Assembly: GCA_903885665.1 (NCBI GenBank)
Contig: CAISJL010000059.1
Span: 26,156-90,155, forward strand
Reading direction: 5' to 3'
DNA: 64,000 bases
Source: an uncultured beta proteobacterium
GTDB lineage: Bacteria > Pseudomonadota > Gammaproteobacteria > Burkholderiales > SG8-41
The position numbers were made by a program, and so were the translations under genes. The notes beneath the pieces were generated by a model. It ran no database searches. It was not told the DNA's origin and worked only from the letters and a program-made list of their open reading frames with translations. Below are positions 17,283-25,963 of this stretch, piece by piece (the first letter of the stretch is position 1; each line of letters begins with the position of its first letter).

Positions 17283-18077
17283 TTATCTACCCTGCCATTG
17301 GGGCTTACGCTTCTCCACAAACGCCCGCACCCCTTCCTTACGGTCTTCGCTCAAATAAGGATTAGGGCCAGCATCTAGCCGTAATGCTGATGACAAAGGC
17401 ATCTCCCAACCTTTCACAACCATATGTTTATAGCGTTGCAAGGTTAACGGTGCATTGTGCAATAACTCACGCGCAAACTGCTCTGTCACTGAAGCCAAAT
17501 CTTGCTTTGGCACAACCCGATTCAACAACCCCCAGCGAAGTGCCTCTTGTGCCAACATGGGCTTGGCGGTATACAACATCTCCAAAGCAAGCGCTCTAGG
17601 TAATAGACGCGGCAACAGGACAGAACCAAAATTTGCCCCCATGCCCAACTTTGCTTCGGGTAATGCAAGCTTAACATGATCGGCTGCAATTCGAATATCA
17701 CAAGCCAAAGCCAATTCTAATCCGCCACCGTAAGCTAAACCGTTCAACGCAACAATTGTTGGTTTATACGTCTCCAATACCACTTCAGATATATTGCGCT
17801 CTGTGCCCATCATCGGCATCACATAGGACTTTTGAGCAGTCGAGTGCTGATTGTTATCCTTTAAATCGCCACCAGCACAAAACGCACGATCCCCAGTACC
17901 TGTCAACACCACGACCCAAACATCCGGGTTCACTGAAGCATCTACAAACGCTTCAATCACCCCTTGACGTAGACTAGAGTTGATGGCATTCATGTGTTCA
18001 GGGCGATTTAGCGTGACGTAAGCAACACGGTCACGAATTTCATATTGCACATTTGAATCATCTTGATCTGACATCAT
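17283..18077 (-). CDS. Enoyl-CoA hydratase/isomerase family protein
   Basis: The 264-residue crotonase has the oxyanion loops FCAGGDL (about 67-72) and GLAYGGGLELALACD (113-127), and both glutamates of true hydratases: Glu121 and Glu141 (in LPEAKLGMG). It therefore probably hydrates trans-2-enoyl-CoA, in beta-oxidation or amino-acid or aromatic breakdown. AAGGAA precedes two adjacent ATGs (18077 and 18074); either may be used. It stands alone, convergent with the efflux operon and divergent from the FKBP gene, so no pathway partner fixes its substrate. Confidence 0.9.
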   Translation of the reverse strand: MMSDQDDSNVQYEIRDRVAYVTLNRPEHMNAINSSLRQGVIEAFVDASVNPDVWVVVLTGTGDRAFCAGGDLKDNNQHSTAQKSYVMPMMGTERNISEVVLETYKPTIVALNGLAYGGGLELALACDIRIAADHVKLALPEAKLGMGANFGSVLLPRLLPRALALEMLYTAKPMLAQEALRWGLLNRVVPKQDLASVTEQFARELLHNAPLTLQRYKHMVVKGWEMPLSSALRLDAGPNPYLSEDRKEGVRAFVEKRKPQWQGR

Positions 18078-18216
18078 ATTTCCTTATTAGTGACTAAAAA
18101 ATGTTTACAATACGGCTTCCGACAAATATTAGGTTTAGATTGCAATTGAGTCTACCCTCTAGGCCATAAAAAACTTAACGATTCACTACTTTACTTTCAT
18201 ATTATAGGAGCGTATT

Positions 18217-18663
18217 TTGAAACCAATAATGTCACAGCTCATCACAATTCTGAGCAGTTTAACGCTAATAACTACCGCTGCTATTGCCCAATCTGATGTC
18301 TTAAACCAAGCCGCCAAGGAGCCTGGCGCCATGGTCACCCCCAGTGGACTCGTCTATCGGGTAATTACTGAAGGCAAGGGTGTGAATCCACGTGCGACCG
18401 ATCAAGTCAAAGTCCACTATCGCGGCATGTTTCCCGATGGACGTGAATTTGATAGCTCATATAAAAGAGGTCAACCGACTGAGTTCCCGCTCAATGGTGT
18501 CATCAAATGTTGGACAGAGGGCGTGCAACGTATGAAGCCTGGCGGTAAAGCAAAACTGACATGCCCTGCTGCCATTGCTTATGGTGAACGCGGCGCAGGT
18601 GGTGTCATTCCTCCCAATGCCATACTACAGTTTGAAGTAGAGTTAATCAGCATATCTCACTAA
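18217..18663 (+). CDS. Secreted FKBP-type peptidyl-prolyl isomerase
   Basis: The 148-residue protein has an N-terminal signal peptide (MKPIMSQLITILSSLTL, cleavage near AIAQ) and an FKBP domain from about residue 40: VKVHYRGMFPDGREFDSSY, FPLNGVIKCWTEGVQRMKPG and PPNAILQFEVELISI, with the usual Tyr, Phe, Asp and Trp pocket residues. It should speed proline isomerisation in the periplasm. The start is taken as TTG at 18217, 6 nt after AGGAG; the first ATG (18229) lies 18 nt from that site and would lose the basic n-region of the signal. An inverted repeat follows the gene. Confidence 0.9.
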   Translation: MKPIMSQLITILSSLTLITTAAIAQSDVLNQAAKEPGAMVTPSGLVYRVITEGKGVNPRATDQVKVHYRGMFPDGREFDSSYKRGQPTEFPLNGVIKCWTEGVQRMKPGGKAKLTCPAAIAYGERGAGGVIPPNAILQFEVELISISH

Positions 18664-18747
18664 TGCTGATCAAATAACCGATACATCCAGTTTGAAGCTT
18701 TGCACTACTGCCTGTATCAGTGATATCAATATTTTTTAAAATACCGC

Positions 18748-18787
18748 CTGTATCCTGAGTAAGTCCATTCGACCACTCAGGATACAG
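18748..18787. repeat. 13-bp perfect inverted repeat
   Basis: CTGTATCCTGAGT (18748-18760) and its exact complement (18775-18787) flank a 14-nt loop between the convergent FKBP and GT61 genes. It could stop transcription from either side, though there is no T tract. Confidence 0.7.
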
Positions 18788-18806
18788 TCAATGATCAACG
18801 ACACTA

Positions 18807-18838
18807 ATGCAAGATATTCAATGCAAGATATTCAATGC
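18807..18838. repeat. 14-bp direct tandem repeat
   Basis: ATGCAAGATATTCA occurs twice head to tail (18807-18820 and 18821-18834), followed by a partial third copy (ATGC). It lies just outside the end of the GT61 gene and is probably a local duplication. Confidence 0.8.
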
Positions 18839-18840
18839 AC

Positions 18841-19806
18841 TTATGAATAAGCTTGCATTGCAGACAAGACCTTAGATAATGGTGCAATAAAGTCATTATC
18901 ATCTTTACGCACTAAATCTGAGTCCGGACTTGTCGGTTGGCACTGAATAGAGTGATATTGCGCAGCAATTGTGGCTGCAAGACCTTCAAAAAATATTTGA
19001 TGAGGTGGGCAATAAAGCTCTATCAACAACCGAGGATCGGTAGCAAACACTAAATTCGTCAACCCGGCACCATGAGGGCCAATGACAATTTGGGCATCGC
19101 GATAGCATTGTAACTGCCGCATTAAACTCATCTCTTCATTCAGTAATGACACAACATCCCATTTTTTTTGCAATTCTTCTATCAAATCCGACTCGTTAAT
19201 TACCCTTCGATTACGAGAATTTTTTCGACTCACATACACTATTGATTGTCCTAAAGCTCCAAGTCCAGTGTTGATGTTCGCTAACTTTTGCCGCAACCGA
19301 GAAATTTTTGAGTTGGCCATATCATTTATGGGCACACAAACATTGCATAACGCAAATATATCACCACTAACAATCTGGATCTTAATGTCCTTAGATGTCA
19401 GCAACTGAATATATGCTTTCAAAAAACTCAGCTGATCTTCGCTCAACTCAGAGTCGACATACAAAATGTCATAATTATCGAACATATCAACTGTTAAGTT
19501 GGCAAGCCCATCGATCAAGTAGTGCCAATGATTCCCGTTGCCAGTAAACAATACCCCGTTCTCCAGCAATCCACCAGGGTGATCAAGACCAGACAATAGC
19601 ACCGCCGAACCAAATGCATCATCATACTTCTTCGCTGCAAAAAATCCATGCGCTTGCAGACATACCCTGCGATTTTGAGTGATTGCACATTTTAGAGGTG
19701 CATACCAATACCCATATCTTAATACGGAAAATGACTGATTAAATTGTATCGAAGGATTCATCGTCCAGTCTAAGATTAAAGTATCTCGCGGGATTTTTCT
19801 AGCCAT
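18841..19806 (-). CDS. Glycosyltransferase family 61 protein
   Basis: The 321-residue protein has the GT61 (DUF563) marks: an NGNHWHYLIDGLANL segment near residue 90, VYVSRKNSRNRRVINES near 190, and IVIGPHGAGLTNLVFA near 240. Such enzymes transfer xylose or N-acetylglucosamine in other organisms; in bacteria they sit in polysaccharide or lipopolysaccharide loci. Here it stands alone, beside a Bug receptor and repeats and without other sugar genes. The codon composition looks more AT-rich than that of its neighbours, which may indicate acquisition. No signal peptide is seen, so it is probably cytoplasmic or membrane-associated. The acceptor is unknown. Confidence 0.85.
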   Translation of the reverse strand: MARKIPRDTLILDWTMNPSIQFNQSFSVLRYGYWYAPLKCAITQNRRVCLQAHGFFAAKKYDDAFGSAVLLSGLDHPGGLLENGVLFTGNGNHWHYLIDGLANLTVDMFDNYDILYVDSELSEDQLSFLKAYIQLLTSKDIKIQIVSGDIFALCNVCVPINDMANSKISRLRQKLANINTGLGALGQSIVYVSRKNSRNRRVINESDLIEELQKKWDVVSLLNEEMSLMRQLQCYRDAQIVIGPHGAGLTNLVFATDPRLLIELYCPPHQIFFEGLAATIAAQYHSIQCQPTSPDSDLVRKDDNDFIAPLSKVLSAMQAYS

Positions 19807-19844
19807 ACTTTATGATCTCAATTTCTAAAAAACTATAAATACTT

Positions 19845-20831
19845 TCACTCGACCTTTATATTCGCCAACTTAATCACTTCAGACCAACGCAGCACATCAG
19901 CTTTAATGATCTGCAAAAACTCATCAGGTGAACTAGCAACAATATCCATACCCATACTTGAGAAGCGCTGTTTAGTATCTGGCTCCTTCAGAATACTTTG
20001 GACTTGCCCACCCAAATACTGAACGGTATTCAACGGCACACCTCTAGGCGCTAAGTAACCCTGCCAGTCACGCACCTCAATTCTCCCCGCGCCAGCTTCT
20101 ACCATAGTTGGTACCTCGGGTAATAACAAAGAACGATCCTTAGATGCGACAGCAAGTGGGCGCAAGCGATTTGATTTAATAAAGGGTAATGCAGAAGGCA
20201 TTGAAGCAAAACTCATTGTCACATTACCTGCGACCACATCAGCAACTGCCGGGCTACCACCCTTGTAAGCGATATGGGTCAGCGTAATACCCGTTTGCTG
20301 TGCAAAAAATTCACCAATCAAATGTGGTGCGCCACCAATCCCTGACGAAGAAAAAGTCATGACTGCTTGCTTATTCTGTTTAGCCGCTTGAATGAGATCG
20401 ACAACCGTCATGACCGAGGACTTAGGGCTTACAACCAATACATTACCTACCGCTGCAGTCAACGATATGGGGGCAAAATCACGTACTGAATCAAATGGCA
20501 ACTTGATTAAGCTCGGATTCACCGCATGACGTAGTGATACAAAGCCTAGGGTATAGCCATCAGCCTCAGCCTTTGCGACTACCCCAGTGCCCAAAATACC
20601 TCCTCCACCACCACGATTATCAATAACAAACTGCTGCCCCAATCGCTCACTCAGCCGTAGCGAAATTATTCTCGCAGCTGCATCACTACTACCGCCAGGT
20701 GCAGCAGAGACAATCACTCGAACGGGTCGAAGTGGATAGCTTTTTTTAACAACATCAAGGCTCTGAACAGCGGAGGCTACAGTTGCAGCGCTTAAAACTA
20801 TCGCCACCGGTAGTATTGTTAAATAATTCAA
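19845..20831 (-). CDS. Bug/TctC family tricarboxylate-transporter substrate-binding protein
   Basis: The roughly 328-residue periplasmic receptor begins, after a TTG at 20831, with LNYLTILPVAIVLSAATVASA, a clear signal peptide. It continues YPLRPVRVIVSAAPGGSSDAAARI, the Bug family N-terminus that cradles a carboxylate. AGGAA lies 8 nt before that TTG; a more distant in-frame TTG at 20876 would add an atypical extension. Bug proteins bind organic acids, amino acids or aromatic acids, but the ligand is unknown. No tctA/tctB membrane genes are nearby; orphan receptors are very common in Burkholderiales. It may share a transcript with the GT61 gene 38 nt downstream. Confidence 0.9.
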   Translation of the reverse strand: MNYLTILPVAIVLSAATVASAVQSLDVVKKSYPLRPVRVIVSAAPGGSSDAAARIISLRLSERLGQQFVIDNRGGGGGILGTGVVAKAEADGYTLGFVSLRHAVNPSLIKLPFDSVRDFAPISLTAAVGNVLVVSPKSSVMTVVDLIQAAKQNKQAVMTFSSSGIGGAPHLIGEFFAQQTGITLTHIAYKGGSPAVADVVAGNVTMSFASMPSALPFIKSNRLRPLAVASKDRSLLLPEVPTMVEAGAGRIEVRDWQGYLAPRGVPLNTVQYLGGQVQSILKEPDTKQRFSSMGMDIVASSPDEFLQIIKADVLRWSEVIKLANIKVE

Positions 20832-21160
20832 TCTGAATATTCCTATGTAGAGTGAAAGCTTAAACAATGTGCCCAATACCTACGAAACGACTGGATTGTT
20901 TACGCCATAAAAACAACAGCAACTCTCAATCATTGATCCATGTAGAAATGGTGCTGTGCAGTAAGCTGCTACAGTAGCGCATGCTCCGGCTAAAAACAAT
21001 GCGATTTTAGTCGCGTATTAGCAAGCGTAAAATGAGTTAAAGAATAGATTTCGAAACACAAGCCAGAGAATCGAGTCTTAGAATGATCGTTAGCATAGGA
21101 GCAAAGATCTCAAGGGCATAATGCCATTGCTCAAATAATCAGTTAACTCTTTGATTTATT
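20832..21160. other. Intergenic region
   Basis: About 329 bp lie between the tRNA-Glu 3' end and the Bug gene, so it must hold the Bug promoter and the end of the gltX-tRNA transcript. I see no convincing terminator with a T run and no further RNA gene. Confidence 0.5.
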
Positions 21161-21236
21161 TGGCGTCCCCAACCGGATTCGAACCGGTGTTACCGCCGTG
21201 AAAGGGCGATGTCCTAGGCCTCTAGACGATAGGGAC
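21161..21236 (-). tRNA. tRNA-Glu(TTC)
   Basis: A 76-nt cloverleaf has acceptor GTCCCTA/TGGGGAC (one T-G pair), anticodon loop CTTTCAC in stem CGCC/GGCG (anticodon TTC), discriminator G and encoded CCA. It is the last gene of the gltX, tRNA-Ala, tRNA-Glu unit. Confidence 0.97.
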
Positions 21237-21293
21237 TTCGATTTACAACAACTTCACGTACTAGACATAGACTCAAAACGCTAGCATGTTTGC

Positions 21294-21369
<76 letters not shown>

Positions 21370-21413
21370 ACAAGAGGGCGTGATTATAACGATTTAGACT
21401 GGCCCTGTAAACC

Positions 21414-22832
21414 TTAATGCTCTGCAGCCAAATGTGGAAAAAATTCTAATTGCTGCGCCATCCGCTCCAAAACTTGGGTGCGTCCGATTAACTCTAGGGT
21501 CACATCAACCGAAGGCGTCTGGGTGCCACCACTGACCATAACTCTTAATGGCATCGCGATCTGCGGAAACTTCAGCTGATGCATTGCCACAACAGACTTA
21601 ATAGCTTGTACAATTTGAGTGCGCTCCCAGGGCAGCGATTCAAATGTCTGATGCAAGGCCATCAACGGCAAATGTACAGCAGCAGTGTAATGCAACTGCT
21701 GATCATTCATATGCGGTGCCACTGCACGATAAAAATAAACTGCAGCTTCGGCCAAGGCTTCAACCGTCTGCACGCGTTCTTTTAATAATGACACTACTTG
21801 ACTTAATGGTGCGCCGATTGCGACATCAACACCGATACGCTGCATAAATGGCGCGACCAAATCTGCTAGGCGGTCATCGTCAGTCTCTTTTAAATATTGC
21901 TGATTTAACCAGTGGAGTTTTTCTGGATCAAAACGCGCTGGCGAGCGGCTCACATGCGCCAGATCAAACCACTCCACCATCTGTCTTAAAGAAAATTTTT
22001 CTGCATCACCGTGTGACCAACCCAAACGTGCCAAGTAATTATTTAACGCCTCGGGTAGAAAACCATCTTCAAAGTATTGCATCACGCTTACAGCCCCGTG
22101 CCGCTTGGACAAACGCTCACCATCTGCGCCTAGTATCATCGGCAAATGCGCAAACTCAGGCACTACGGCACCCAGCGCGTGATAGATGTTAATTTGCCGT
22201 GGGGTATTGTTGACATGATCGTCACCTCGAACAACATGGGTGATCTGCATATCAATATCGTCAATGACTACGCCAAAATTATATGTTGGAATACCATCTG
22301 CACGCATAATCACTAAATCATCAAGCTCAGTATTAGCAACTGTAATCGCGCCTTTCACCAGATCATTAAACACCACGACACCCGAATCCGGATTACGGAA
22401 GCGAATCACCGGCTGGTGGTTATTGGGTATTTTGAGACCTAGTTTTAAAGCATTTTCGGGGCGCCACCGACCATCGTAACGCGGCTTCTCGCCGCGCGCG
22501 CGTTGTGCTTCACGCAGCTGGTCGATTTCATCGCGAGTAGCATAACAATAATACGCCTTACCCTCTTGAACCAATCTCTCAGCAGCACGACGATAACTGT
22601 CCAAACGCTGCATCTGATAATAAGGGCCTTCGTAGTCTAAACCCAACCAATGCATACCATCTAATATGGCTTGCACAGAGGCATCAGTTGATCGCTCTTG
22701 ATCAGTGTCCTCAATCCGCAGAATAAACGTCCCGCCCAGTTGCTTGGCAAACGCCCAACAAAAAAGAGCTGTGCGAGCACCCCCAATATGTAAATACCCA
22801 GTCGGACTAGGCGCAAAGCGTGTGCGAACCAT
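21414..22832 (-). CDS. gltX: Glutamate-tRNA ligase
   Basis: The 472-residue class I synthetase attaches glutamate to tRNA-Glu. The HIGH-like motif lies in PSPTGYLHIGGART (residues 8-21), the KMSKS-like motif in ERLSKRHGAVS near 245, and the catalytic-domain signature FRNPDSGVVVFNDLVKG in between; the C-terminal part is the anticodon-binding cage. Length is normal for a bacterial GluRS. Its gene precedes tRNA-Ala and tRNA-Glu on the same strand, so the enzyme and its own tRNA may be cotranscribed. It lies 75 nt after the DadA-like gene and may have its own promoter there. Confidence 0.97.
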   Translation of the reverse strand: MVRTRFAPSPTGYLHIGGARTALFCWAFAKQLGGTFILRIEDTDQERSTDASVQAILDGMHWLGLDYEGPYYQMQRLDSYRRAAERLVQEGKAYYCYATRDEIDQLREAQRARGEKPRYDGRWRPENALKLGLKIPNNHQPVIRFRNPDSGVVVFNDLVKGAITVANTELDDLVIMRADGIPTYNFGVVIDDIDMQITHVVRGDDHVNNTPRQINIYHALGAVVPEFAHLPMILGADGERLSKRHGAVSVMQYFEDGFLPEALNNYLARLGWSHGDAEKFSLRQMVEWFDLAHVSRSPARFDPEKLHWLNQQYLKETDDDRLADLVAPFMQRIGVDVAIGAPLSQVVSLLKERVQTVEALAEAAVYFYRAVAPHMNDQQLHYTAAVHLPLMALHQTFESLPWERTQIVQAIKSVVAMHQLKFPQIAMPLRVMVSGGTQTPSVDVTLELIGRTQVLERMAQQLEFFPHLAAEH

Positions 22833-22907
22833 AAGAATAATCCAAAACCTCTATTGTACTTGAGTATGCCTATACTCTGAACCCGCAATCAAATTCATTT
22901 GGGTGCT

Positions 22908-24152
22908 TTATTTAAAACGATTCACACTAAAGGGTTTCAAATCAATCCGGTCCGGTCGGCCAGCAATTAAATCTGCCATCAGTCGCCCCGTAGGCGCACC
23001 TCCAACCAAACCCACATGACCATGTCCAAATGCATAGAAGGTATTTGCAAATTCGGAGGAGCGCCCGATCACTGGCATGGAGTCGGGCATAGAGGGGCGA
23101 CGCCCCATCCATCGAGTTGAATCCACACTACGAATTCCAGGGAACATCCGCTGCATCAGGGTTTCAAGAATCTCAAAGCGCCTGTCATTAGGCGGAGCAT
23201 CAATCCCAGCAAACTCGCTATGACCTGCAATGCGTAAACCCATTTCCATGGGCGTCACAAAACATTTGTATTCAGGCAGCATAATCGGATGCGCGAGTTG
23301 GAAGCGTGGATCCGAATAAGTGATGTGGTAACCACGCTCAGCTTCCAACGGCACTGAATCACCGCACTGTTGGGTAAATTGATTTGAATGAGCACCGGCA
23401 CAAATAATTAAATGTTCAACGGGTAGCCGACCATCATCAGTCCATAAAGCGCGCGGGCCAGTAGCACCCACATCAATAGCCAATACTTTGCGTTGCAAAA
23501 TAACCCCGCCATCACTCACAAATTGACTGGCTAAGGCCTTAGTTAAACGCTCTGGATTAGCACACCATCCATGGTCATGCAAAAATAAACCTGACTTATA
23601 ATTTCCTTTTAAATCAGGTAGATATGAATTTATTTGCGCGCTATTCAACTCATCCATCACTACTCCACGTTCGCGCCGCAACTGCCAGCCTAAGGCGTCG
23701 CCCTGCATTGCCTCACGCGAAGAATAAGCAACCACGTAACCACTCTTATGTATTAAATCACCAACCCCAGCCGTATGCACCAAAGGTGCATACGCGTCAA
23801 AGGTCTGCACTAGGAGAGACCGCAAAGCATCAGCAGTCGCTTGTACACGATCAACCCTTGCGGTAGCCAAAAAGCGTAATAACCAAGGAAGCACACGCGG
23901 GAAATAAGAACTTTTAATCGACAACGGACCCAAGGGGTCCAATAAATATCCGGGTAATTGACCCAAAATGCCGGGCATAGCAATTGGTATACAAGAACCC
24001 GGACTTAAAATACCTGCATTACCGAAAGAGCAATACTCACCGGGCGGCAGTTGGTCAACCACTGTCACCTCATGACCATCACGCCGCAAATAACTAGCCG
24101 TAGCAATGCCAACAATTCCTGCGCCAATAATCGTAATTTTTCGAGTCTGCAT
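22908..24152 (-). CDS. FAD-dependent D-amino-acid dehydrogenase-like oxidoreductase
   Basis: The 414-residue protein belongs to the DAO/DadA family. It has an N-terminal dinucleotide fold (ITIIGAGIVGIATASYLRRDG, about 6-26), CSFGNAGILSPGS, and a C-terminal GRRPSMPDSMPVIG plus FYAFGHGHVGLVGGAPTG that closes the FAD site. DadA oxidises D-amino acids and passes electrons to the respiratory chain; the DadA-like middle suggests the same, but the substrate is inferred. The ATG at 24152 lies 4 nt after GGGAG; a GTG one codon earlier is too close. No alr/dadX racemase lies nearby. Confidence 0.87.
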   Translation of the reverse strand: MQTRKITIIGAGIVGIATASYLRRDGHEVTVVDQLPPGEYCSFGNAGILSPGSCIPIAMPGILGQLPGYLLDPLGPLSIKSSYFPRVLPWLLRFLATARVDRVQATADALRSLLVQTFDAYAPLVHTAGVGDLIHKSGYVVAYSSREAMQGDALGWQLRRERGVVMDELNSAQINSYLPDLKGNYKSGLFLHDHGWCANPERLTKALASQFVSDGGVILQRKVLAIDVGATGPRALWTDDGRLPVEHLIICAGAHSNQFTQQCGDSVPLEAERGYHITYSDPRFQLAHPIMLPEYKCFVTPMEMGLRIAGHSEFAGIDAPPNDRRFEILETLMQRMFPGIRSVDSTRWMGRRPSMPDSMPVIGRSSEFANTFYAFGHGHVGLVGGAPTGRLMADLIAGRPDRIDLKPFSVNRFK

Positions 24153-25107
24153 CACACTCCCATTGCAAGGGTTATATCAAGCCTGAAATAAAATAGTTTC
24201 CAAAAGAATTGCTCACGAGGGATTTAAGCGCCGAATAGCGCATTACGAAGTTTAATCGAAACGCAAATCAATTGAAGGCTCATACTGAACTTTCAGCAAC
24301 ACCCAGAAAGCTGACTTCTAAGTTAAAACCAGATATCAGCATATCGCGAATATGGGCATAATACCCCTTAACAATAAAAACATCATCCTAAGACCTAATT
24401 TATTCTCAAATGATATTAGTAAAAAAAGTGTTTTTTCTCCGATTAAGTCCAATATGACTGACTGCCCTTGTTGTTGCTCTAGCACTAGAATCCTCGTGCT
24501 TTGCTTAAATCAAAAGTGACCACCTGCCATCTAAAATTAAATTGTTAATTTGGCCATATATTTTCATTTCTTCTATTGATCGGAGCAAAATACAATCTAT
24601 ATAGCCCATATTAAAGAGGCAATCTGTCAATCTATAAATTGACTTTTAAATATCGATTTAGTAGATTACAAAAAAATCTCAAAGACAATCAAAATCAACC
24701 TTCAATCACCGTATAGCCTTGGCAAAATTTCGTCTCTACATTTCAAATGTTAACAAAACGACCTTAGACAAAATCAAAAAAAATATACTGGTTTTAAATA
24801 CTGGTTTCAAATTTAGCTGTTAACACAGCAAACAATACCATAGCCCCTGAAAAGTCAGTTAATCATGAATAAGTTCCCTGAATTTATGACCAAGTAGTTG
24901 GCGACTTCTACTTTATGCCACAGGAGTAACAATGCATCTAAAACCAATGATGTGTATTTACAATCTGTTGGTAATGGTTATGAATTAATTCTGTTAAAGT
25001 AGTTCATCCATCAATAGATACGCAGCAGTGTTTCCGTGTAGTCTAATCAATTTGGGTTAGAATCAAGAACCTTTGCATCTTAATCTCACACTAAAAATCA
25101 TACACAA
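24153..25107. other. Long AT-rich stretch without an evident gene
   Basis: This is the largest gap in the window, about 955 bp, and is strongly AT-rich. I see no credible long frame, tRNA or clear terminator. It contains an imperfect direct repeat, ATACTGGTTTTAA then ATACTGGTTTCAA, at about 24784-24810, and an 18-codon frame with a strong ribosome site near 24932. It must hold the promoters for the dadA-like gene and for nudC. A decayed gene or an unrecognised small RNA is possible. Confidence 0.5.
24932..24988 (+). CDS. Possible 18-residue small ORF
   Basis: AGGAG at 24922-24926 precedes an ATG by 5 nt and opens MHLKPMMCIYNLLVMVMN followed by TAA. The peptide is Met-rich and hydrophobic. 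The site is better than that of many real genes here, yet such short frames arise by chance. It lies 119 nt before nudC and could be a leader peptide or a membrane-active micropeptide. Weak call. Confidence 0.25.
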   Translation: MHLKPMMCIYNLLVMVMN

Positions 25108-25956
25108 ATGACTACATCTCAAAATATCTACACGCCGCTAGTGACTCCTCCAGAAGACATAGCGCATCCATCGCTATGGTTTGCCTTTCAGCGCAACGCG
25201 ATTATTTTAATGGAATCACCAGAACCCGCAGTACCAGTCTGTCACAGCCTGGTTCATCATGGGATTGATACAATCCGCAGTCACTATCTGGGTCTGCTCG
25301 GTGAACAACACTGCTTTGCCGCCGAGGTAGATCAAAGCCATCCATTACCCAGCGGTTGGATTAGCGTTGGCCTACGCGATGTCTTCGGCTTAATTGATGA
25401 GCCGCTAGCAGTATTATCAGGACGCGCTTTTCAGTTAATTGATTGGGAACGTAATCAACAGTTTTGTAGTCGCTGCAGCACTCCGATGCGCACTCGTAGC
25501 GATGAACGCTCGCGTAGCTGCCCTGCATGTCGCCTAACAAGCTACCCACCCGTCTCACCGGCAGTCATGGTACTGATTAATAACGGTCGAGAGCTTTTGC
25601 TTGCACGCAAATCAGAATGGGCACCTGGTCGTTACTCTGCTATTGCTGGTTTTGTAGAGCCTGGTGAAATGCTGGAAGATACAGTCGCGCGCGAAACCCG
25701 CGAAGAAGTAGGCGTATCGGTCAAAAATATTCAATACTTTGGTAGTCAACCTTGGCCCTTTCCACACTCACTGATGGTCGCCTTTACCGCAGAATACGCA
25801 GGTGGTGCAGTAGTGCCTGATGGGGTTGAAATTGAAGAAGCGACATGGTTTGATGTTGAAGATTTGCCTAATTTACCAGCCAGCATCAGCATATCCAGGC
25901 GCTTGATTACAACAATTGCCGCTGAATTAGCCCTTAAATATCCTCGCTACCCTTAA
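25108..25956 (+). CDS. nudC: NADH pyrophosphatase / NAD-capped RNA decapping enzyme
   Basis: The 282-residue protein has the NudC layout: an N-terminal domain, a zinc ribbon CSRCSTPM...SCPAC around residues 117-140, and the Nudix box in GFVEPGEMLEDTVARETREEVG. The diagnostic SQPWPFPHSLM after the box is seen in NADH-specific members. It hydrolyses NAD(H) to NMN and AMP and removes NAD caps from RNA. No strong ribosome site precedes its ATG. tal starts 7 nt after the stop, so the two probably form an operon. Confidence 0.93.
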   Translation: MTTSQNIYTPLVTPPEDIAHPSLWFAFQRNAIILMESPEPAVPVCHSLVHHGIDTIRSHYLGLLGEQHCFAAEVDQSHPLPSGWISVGLRDVFGLIDEPLAVLSGRAFQLIDWERNQQFCSRCSTPMRTRSDERSRSCPACRLTSYPPVSPAVMVLINNGRELLLARKSEWAPGRYSAIAGFVEPGEMLEDTVARETREEVGVSVKNIQYFGSQPWPFPHSLMVAFTAEYAGGAVVPDGVEIEEATWFDVEDLPNLPASISISRRLITTIAAELALKYPRYP

Positions 25957-25963
25957 TTGCACA

